47,332 nt of DNA from an uncultured Bacillota bacterium (GTDB taxonomy: Bacteria > Bacillota > Clostridia > Oscillospirales > Oscillospiraceae): assembly GCA_947383275.1 (NCBI GenBank), contig CANDCW010000012.1, forward strand, positions 1-47,332. Direction: 5' to 3'. The notes beneath the pieces were generated by a model. That model saw only the letters and a list, made by a program, of their open reading frames with translations, did not search any database and was not told where the DNA came from. Position 1 is the first letter of the stretch; every line of letters starts with the position of its first letter. A program made the translations under genes and the position numbers. Shown here piece by piece: positions 41,135 through 47,332 of this stretch.

Positions 41135-41189
41135 GGGGGTTCCTCCTTAAATAATTTGCGTCATAGTCCCAAAAGGGGCCTTTTATCGA

Positions 41190-42377
41190 TCAGCCCTGCA
41201 AATCGTTGAACTCCTCGGCTGTGGTAATGGGCTGAACCTTGGTGCAAAGGTTCTGAGAGGTGAACAGCTGGGCGACCTCGTCGTAGTCCAGGCCCAGGGC
41301 CTCGCAGGTCTCAGTGTTAATGGTGGCGGTACCATTGTCAAAAGTTTTCACTTTCAGCGTGCCGGGGTCCTTGCCGTCAAGGAGAATCTCAGCAATCATA
41401 TCGGCGGTCTCACGGCCCAGGTTGGCGTAGTCCACGCCGTAGCCCAGAAACGCGCCGTTGAGGGCAAAGGAGTCGGCGCCGGTGTAGTGGGGGATGCCGG
41501 CCTCCACAAAGATCTCATAGATGCCCAGATAGGACTTCATAATGGTGTTGTCGGTGGGGGTAAAGACGGCGTCCACGCCATCGCTTACCAGGGCCTGGGC
41601 GGCCTGGGCCACCTCGGCGGCGTTGGTGCCGGTGCGCTCCACATACTCGATGCCGTTAGCCTCTAGATACTCCTTGGCGTGGGCGATTGGGGTGGTGGAG
41701 GAATCGTTGCCCACGTCATAGAGCAGACCGATCTTTTTGGCGTCCGGGTTGACGGCGAAGATGAGCTTCATAATGGAGTTGGTATCCAGGTAGTCGGAGG
41801 TACCAGTGATGTTGGCACCGGGGGCCTCCAGCGAGTCCACCAACTCAGCGCTCACCGGGTCGGAGACAGCGGAGAAGACCACAGGGGTCTGGCTGTCCTC
41901 GGTCGCGGCCTGCATGGCCATGGCCACAGGGGTGGCAATCCCTACCATCAGGTCCACATTATCAGCCTGGAAGTTGGAAATAATCTGGTTCATCACGGCC
42001 GCGTCGCCGTTGGGGTTGTCGTACTCCACCTGGAAGGTGACACCCTTCTCTTCGCTAATTTCCTCCAGGCGGGCCTGGATATTCTCGTTGATCTGGTTTA
42101 GGGAAGCATCGTCCACAAAGTTGCAGATACCGATGTGGTAGACGGTCCCGTCACCGCCCAGCTGATTATCGCCAGAAGCCCCAGGATTGGTCGTAGAGGG
42201 TTTCTTGATAGTTGCGGTCCCGTCACCGCCCAGCTGATTATCGCCAGAAGCCCCAGGATTGGTCGTAGAGGGTTTCTTGATAGTTGCGTTCCCGCCGCCG
42301 CAAGCGGCCAGGGCGAGTGTCATGGCCAGAGACAGGGCCAGGGTCAGGATACGGTTCACTTTGCTGTTCTTTTTCAT
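41190..42377 (-). CDS. trpX: ABC transporter substrate-binding lipoprotein (tryptophan), with duplicated linker
   Basis: A 395-residue lipoprotein of the ABC_sub_bind family. The lipoprotein signal MKKNSKVNRILTLALSLAMT ends in the lipobox LAAC. Next comes a linker in which a 24-residue unit (ATIKKPSTTNPGASGDNQLG plus GDGT) is present twice. The two-lobed domain starts at YHIGICNFVDDASLNQI and includes VGIATPVAMAMQAAT, VVFSAVSDPVSAELV and VFTPTDNTIMKSY. The start at 42377 has TGGAGGA upstream. Transcription is controlled by the T-box in its leader. Confidence 0.88.
   Translation of the reverse strand: MKKNSKVNRILTLALSLAMTLALAACGGGNATIKKPSTTNPGASGDNQLGGDGTATIKKPSTTNPGASGDNQLGGDGTVYHIGICNFVDDASLNQINENIQARLEEISEEKGVTFQVEYDNPNGDAAVMNQIISNFQADNVDLMVGIATPVAMAMQAATEDSQTPVVFSAVSDPVSAELVDSLEAPGANITGTSDYLDTNSIMKLIFAVNPDAKKIGLLYDVGNDSSTTPIAHAKEYLEANGIEYVERTGTNAAEVAQAAQALVSDGVDAVFTPTDNTIMKSYLGIYEIFVEAGIPHYTGADSFALNGAFLGYGVDYANLGRETADMIAEILLDGKDPGTLKVKTFDNGTATINTETCEALGLDYDEVAQLFTSQNLCTKVQPITTAEEFNDLQG
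42143..42286 (-). repeat. Exact 72-bp tandem duplication in trpX
   Basis: Copies at 42143-42214 and 42215-42286 are identical base for base and keep the frame, adding 24 residues to the Cys-proximal linker of the lipoprotein. Confidence 0.95.
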
Positions 42378-42482
42378 TTTGGGTTCCTCCAATTAAAATA
42401 TTTAGGCGGCAGATGTGGGGCCTTGCCGTGGCCCGGGTTTGTTGGAGCAGTCAGCCGAGGCTGCTTTTTTATTTGGAGCAAT

Positions 42483-42767
42483 AAAAAAACAGCCCCTCAT
42501 CCCACATGGGACAAGAGCTGCACTCCTGCGATACCACCCAAATTGACGTTTTGGAAAACGTCCGCTCGCTTCACGCGCCATCACGCGTGCCCGATGGATA
42601 ACGGGTGGGAGCCCGTCGGCATCTACTTGAGTTACCCCGTTCAAGCCGCCCTCGAAAGTCCATTCACTCAGCCGCGCCCCGTCCTGATCCCACCACCCAG
42701 GACTCTCTTGTGGTTTGCCGCGCCGGTTACTACTCTTTCTCACAGGTTTGGTTGCTGTTTTGTTGTT
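42483..42767 (-). ncRNA. Tryptophan-specific T-box riboswitch
   Basis: The minus-strand leader of trpX has a stem I with the AGTA motif, the distal-loop phrases AGAGAGTC and GGGTGG, and on the 3' side GTGAATGGACTTTC. The specifier UGG (Trp) is at 42660-42662. The T-box AATTTGGGTGGTATCGC is at 42528-42544. A terminator hairpin follows, ending in T7 (42483-42489). Uncharged tRNA-Trp would pair with specifier and T-box, stabilise the antiterminator and turn on the transporter. Confidence 0.93.
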
Positions 42768-42773
42768 GTGGTT

Positions 42774-42802
42774 ATTATAGCCGCTCCTCCCCCACTTGTC
42801 AA
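42774..42802 (-). promoter_or_regulatory. Consensus promoter of the T-box/trp operon
   Basis: TTGACA (42797-42802 on minus), a 17-base spacer and TATAAT (42774-42779): both perfect, as expected where control lies in the leader. Confidence 0.92.
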
Positions 42803-42873
42803 CCCCTATTTTTAAGCAGCTAAAGAAAGTTTCTCCAGGGGCCTGCCCTCCAGCAGGCCCCTGCCGCGCCGGA

Positions 42874-43515
42874 TTACAGCGCCGAATATCCATACTTATC
42901 CACCACTGCGTCCAGCTCCTGCTTCTCTTTACACATGGGGCACTCCTCCGGTAGGTAGCTAGCATAACCGGGAAGGTCGTTGGTATCGAACAGGGACACC
43001 ACCGGTATATCGTCAATCTCCTTCTGGTGGCTGTAGATGGCGGCAATGCCCGCCACATTTCCCTTGTAATACTGAATGCACTCAATGCCCCTGCGCACCG
43101 TACCTCCGGTGGTGACCGAGGCCAGCAAAAGCAGCACATTTTTTTCCTCCAGCATGAAGCGGGCGTTATCCCGAAAAATCAGCTTGCCGCTGGTGCCGAC
43201 ATTCTCCCGGAGAACATAAATCTCCTTACCCGCGTTGATGGAACGGAAGCCGCCCTGGGACAGCTTTTGAGCCAGGCAGGTGCCGATCACCCGGGTTCCA
43301 TCCATGCACAAGATGGTATCCACCATCAAATGCTGGGTCAGGTTGCGCTGAGCCAGCTGCTGGGCTACAGCCTCCGCATGGCGGATGCAGGACTGCTGAT
43401 CGGTCACATCAACGAAATAGTTGGTATGGCTGTTCCGGGTGGCAAAATGCCCTTTGGCTACACGAAGCGACACATCACCCACACAAACGGGAATTTTAAA
43501 AAACCTGGGCTCCAT
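42874..43515 (-). CDS. Phosphoribosyltransferase-like protein
   Basis: A 213-residue protein with a type I phosphoribosyltransferase shape. The strand-loop EKNVLLLLASVTTGGTVRRGIE stands at the PRPP-binding site; it has V-T-T-G-G-T but lacks the usual two acidic residues before it. A C-terminal P-x-x-C-x-x-C-like element (ECPMCKEKQELD) is unusual. It resembles orotate phosphoribosyltransferase-like proteins of Oscillospiraceae as far as I recall. The substrate is unknown. The start at 43515 has GGAGGAAGAAGG upstream. Confidence 0.7.
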   Translation of the reverse strand: MEPRFFKIPVCVGDVSLRVAKGHFATRNSHTNYFVDVTDQQSCIRHAEAVAQQLAQRNLTQHLMVDTILCMDGTRVIGTCLAQKLSQGGFRSINAGKEIYVLRENVGTSGKLIFRDNARFMLEEKNVLLLLASVTTGGTVRRGIECIQYYKGNVAGIAAIYSHQKEIDDIPVVSLFDTNDLPGYASYLPEECPMCKEKQELDAVVDKYGYSAL

Positions 43516-43559
43516 CCTTCTTCCTCCTTTTCTTAACATCAGTTTAACAGCTCTTCTTA

Positions 43560-43588
43560 AATATACCATATTTTTCTTGGTCTGTCCA
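43560..43588 (-). promoter_or_regulatory. Promoter of the phosphoribosyltransferase-like gene
   Basis: TGGACA (43583-43588 on minus), a 17-base spacer and TATATT (43560-43565), about 40 bases before the ATG. Confidence 0.7.
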
Positions 43589-43626
43589 GGATTTTTTGTG
43601 AAAAATCACAGGCAAGCAGGCAACAA

Positions 43627-43654
43627 AAAAGGACGGGCCAAAGCCCGTCCTTTT
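43627..43654. terminator. Terminator of tuf
   Basis: A perfect 12-bp stem AAAAGGACGGGC / GCCCGTCCTTTT with a 4-base loop; on minus it is followed by TT GTTG. Confidence 0.9.
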
Positions 43655-43667
43655 ACGATGCATAAAA

Positions 43668-44870
43668 TTACTCGTTGATGCCGATGACAACACCGGAACC
43701 GACAGTGCGGCCGCCCTCACGGATGGCGAAACGCAGGCCGTTCTCAATGGCGATGGGGGTGATCAGCTCCACGTCCATGTCCACGTTGTCGCCGGGCATG
43801 CACATCTCAGTGCCCTCGGGCAGAGTGATGATGCCGGTCACGTCGGTGGTACGGAAATAGAACTGGGGACGATAGTTGTTGAAGAAGGGGGTGTGACGGC
43901 CACCCTCGTCCTTGGACAGGACATAAACCTGGCCCTTGAACTTGGTGTGGGGGTGGATGGAGCCGGGCTTGCACAGAACCTGGCCGCGCTCGATATCGGT
44001 CTTGGCAATGCCGCGCAGCAGACAGCCGGCGTTATCACCAGCCTCAATGAAGTCCAAGGTCTTGCGGAACATCTCCATGGAGGTGACGACAGTGCTCTTC
44101 TTCTCCTCCTGAAGGCCCACGATATCAACGGTCTCGCCGGCCTTCAGCTGGCCACGCTCCACACGGCCGGTCGCCACAGTGCCGCGGCCGGAGATGGTGA
44201 ACACGTCCTCAACGGGCATCAGGAAGGGCAGGGAGTCATCACGGGGAGGAGTGGGGATATAGTTGTCAACGGCGTCCATCAGCTCCTTGATGCAAGCGAA
44301 GTCGGGATCGTTCACGTCGCCGGATTCGCAGGTCAGAGCATTGAGGGCGGAACCCTTGACGATGGGGATGTCGTCGCCGGGGAACTCATAGCCGGACAGG
44401 GTCTCGCGGACCTCCATCTCTACCAGCTCCAGCAGATCGGGGTCGTCCATCTGATCGCACTTGTTCAGGAAAACCACGATAGCGGGCACGCCCACCTGGC
44501 GGGCCAGCAGGATGTGCTCCTTGGTCTGAGCCATAACACCGTCAGTGGCGGCAATGACCAAGATGGCGCCGTCCATCTGAGCAGCACCGGTAATCATGTT
44601 CTTGATATAGTCGGCGTGGCCCGGGCAGTCAACGTGGGCGTAGTGCCGGGCGTCGGTCTCATACTCCACGTGGGCGGTGTTGATGGTAATGCCGCGCTCG
44701 CGCTCCTCGGGAGCCTTGTCGATGCTGGAGTAGTCCTCGTACTGGGCCTTGCCCTGGAGGGCGAGGTACTTGGTGATCGCAGCGGTCAGGGTGGTCTTGC
44801 CGTGGTCAACGTGACCGATGGTGCCGATGTTAACATGGGGCTTGTTGCGTTCGAATTTTGCCTTAGCCAT
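43668..44870 (-). CDS. tuf: Elongation factor Tu
   Basis: A 400-residue GTPase that carries aminoacyl-tRNA to the ribosome. P-loop GTIGHVDHGKTTLTAAITK, switch I end ERGITINTAHVEYET, DCPGHADYIKNMITGAAQMD, VFLNKCDQ and the C-terminal YRPQFYFRTTDVTG are all present. The start at 44870 has TAAGGAGG upstream. It follows fusA after about 130 bases with its own promoter, in the rpsG-fusA-tuf order. Confidence 0.99.
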   Translation of the reverse strand: MAKAKFERNKPHVNIGTIGHVDHGKTTLTAAITKYLALQGKAQYEDYSSIDKAPEERERGITINTAHVEYETDARHYAHVDCPGHADYIKNMITGAAQMDGAILVIAATDGVMAQTKEHILLARQVGVPAIVVFLNKCDQMDDPDLLELVEMEVRETLSGYEFPGDDIPIVKGSALNALTCESGDVNDPDFACIKELMDAVDNYIPTPPRDDSLPFLMPVEDVFTISGRGTVATGRVERGQLKAGETVDIVGLQEEKKSTVVTSMEMFRKTLDFIEAGDNAGCLLRGIAKTDIERGQVLCKPGSIHPHTKFKGQVYVLSKDEGGRHTPFFNNYRPQFYFRTTDVTGIITLPEGTEMCMPGDNVDMDVELITPIAIENGLRFAIREGGRTVGSGVVIGINE

Positions 44871-44938
44871 TGGATTTTTCCTCCTTATATTACAATTATG
44901 CTTACTGGGTCAGACTGGGCTGAGGACGTATTGTGGAT

Positions 44939-44967
44939 ATTCTATCCTATTTCGTCCATAAATGCAA
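44939..44967 (-). promoter_or_regulatory. Internal promoter of tuf
   Basis: TTGCAT (44962-44967 on minus), a 17-base spacer and TAGAAT (44939-44944) in the fusA-tuf gap. tuf can be transcribed both with and without fusA. Confidence 0.65.
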
Positions 44968-45001
44968 CCCTATTTTTTCACGAACAAAATTCCAAGGAAA
45001 A

Positions 45002-47107
<2,106 letters not shown>

Positions 47108-47125
47108 ACTTGAGAGTCTCCTTTA

Positions 47126-47332
47126 TCACCAGCGGTAGTGAGCAAACGCCTTGTTGGACTCCGCCATCTTGTGGGTGTCCTCGCGCTTCTTCACGGCGGA
47201 GCCGGTATTGTTGGCGGCGTCCATAATCTCGCCGGCCAGCCGCTCCTTCATGGTCTTCTCGCTCCGGTTACGGGCGTAGGTGGTCAGCCAGCGCAGACCC
47301 AGGGTCTGCCGGCGCTCGGGCCGGACCTCGAT
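47126..47332 (-). CDS. rpsG: 30S ribosomal protein S7, C-terminal end (partial)
   Basis: The last 68 codons of S7: EVRPERRQTLGLRWLTTYAR and the conserved ending MAESNKAFAHYRW. S7 starts assembly of the 30S head and contacts the mRNA exit. The 5' part lies beyond the window. rpsG-fusA-tuf is the classical str operon order. Confidence 0.97.
   Translation of the reverse strand: MEVRPERRQTLGLRWLTTYARNRSEKTMKERLAGEIMDAANNTGSAVKKREDTHKMAESNKAFAHYRW

Noticed and set aside
42436..42470. A second terminator-like hairpin between the T-box terminator and trpX
   Set aside because: The AGCAGTCAGCCGAGGCTGCT element with T6 faces the plus strand, where no gene ends, and pairs poorly on minus.

Overview
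The window reads as a GC-rich, spore-forming, butyrate-producing member of the Clostridia, most likely an Oscillospiraceae relative of Flavonifractor, Intestinimonas or Lawsonibacter. This placement is inferred from gene content, not from a search. The signs are: sporulation genes (spoVAC, spoIIAA-spoIIAB-sigF, yabP-yabQ-divIC, dpaA-dpaB), a butyryl-CoA dehydrogenase/ETF operon, a split transketolase, Firmicutes-type RNA switches (Mn2+ yybP-ykoY, tryptophan T-box) and Shine-Dalgarno-led genes. No tRNA, rRNA, CRISPR array, insertion sequence or phage gene was recognised.

Layout. 1-2.9 kb: end of cysS, a solitary spoVAC, a small membrane protein, a phosphopantetheinyl transferase and a bactofilin. 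2.9-4.9 kb: a dicarboxylate-type symporter and mntP behind a complete Mn2+ riboswitch. 5-6.6 kb: the spoIIA forespore sigma-F operon. 6.7-11.6 kb, mostly minus strand: birA, hpf, an amidohydrolase with a frameshifted small membrane protein upstream, and the conserved yabP-yabQ-divIC-S1 cluster. 11.7-15.7 kb: a beta-CASP metallo-hydrolase, a DUF975 protein, a NUDIX hydrolase and lexA. 15.7-19.8 kb: a U32-family protein beside mltG (the yrrL-yrrO neighbourhood of Bacillus), a 56-residue Cys/Asn-rich protein with a sigma-K-like promoter, a DJ-1 protein and a TagA-type glycosyltransferase.

20.0-26.9 kb is the most unusual part. A BlaI-type repressor and a sensorless M56 (BlaR1-like) protease are followed by three intact exported or anchored proteins and one headless remnant. 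The intact three share a near-identical N-terminal cassette: a basic cytosolic stretch, a membrane helix and a Cys. This cassette resembles the linker plus last transmembrane helix that is normally fused inside M56 sensors. The layout suggests a split M56 system with one protease and several detachable sensor subunits.

26.9-29.8 kb: a GT2 / polytopic membrane protein / GtrA surface-glycosylation cassette. 29.8-34.5 kb: hbd and then bcd-etfB-etfA, the latter with a near-perfect Rex (NADH sensor) site in its leader. 34.5-36.2 kb: dipicolinate synthase dpaAB, with a promoter of the same AC-17-CATA architecture as the Cys-rich gene. 36.2-39.3 kb: split transketolase and an ECF sigma/anti-sigma pair. 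39.4-42.8 kb: a tryptophan ABC transporter behind a T-box with a UGG specifier; its binding protein carries an exact 72-bp tandem duplication. 42.9-47.3 kb: a phosphoribosyltransferase-like gene, then tuf, fusA and the end of rpsG on the minus strand.
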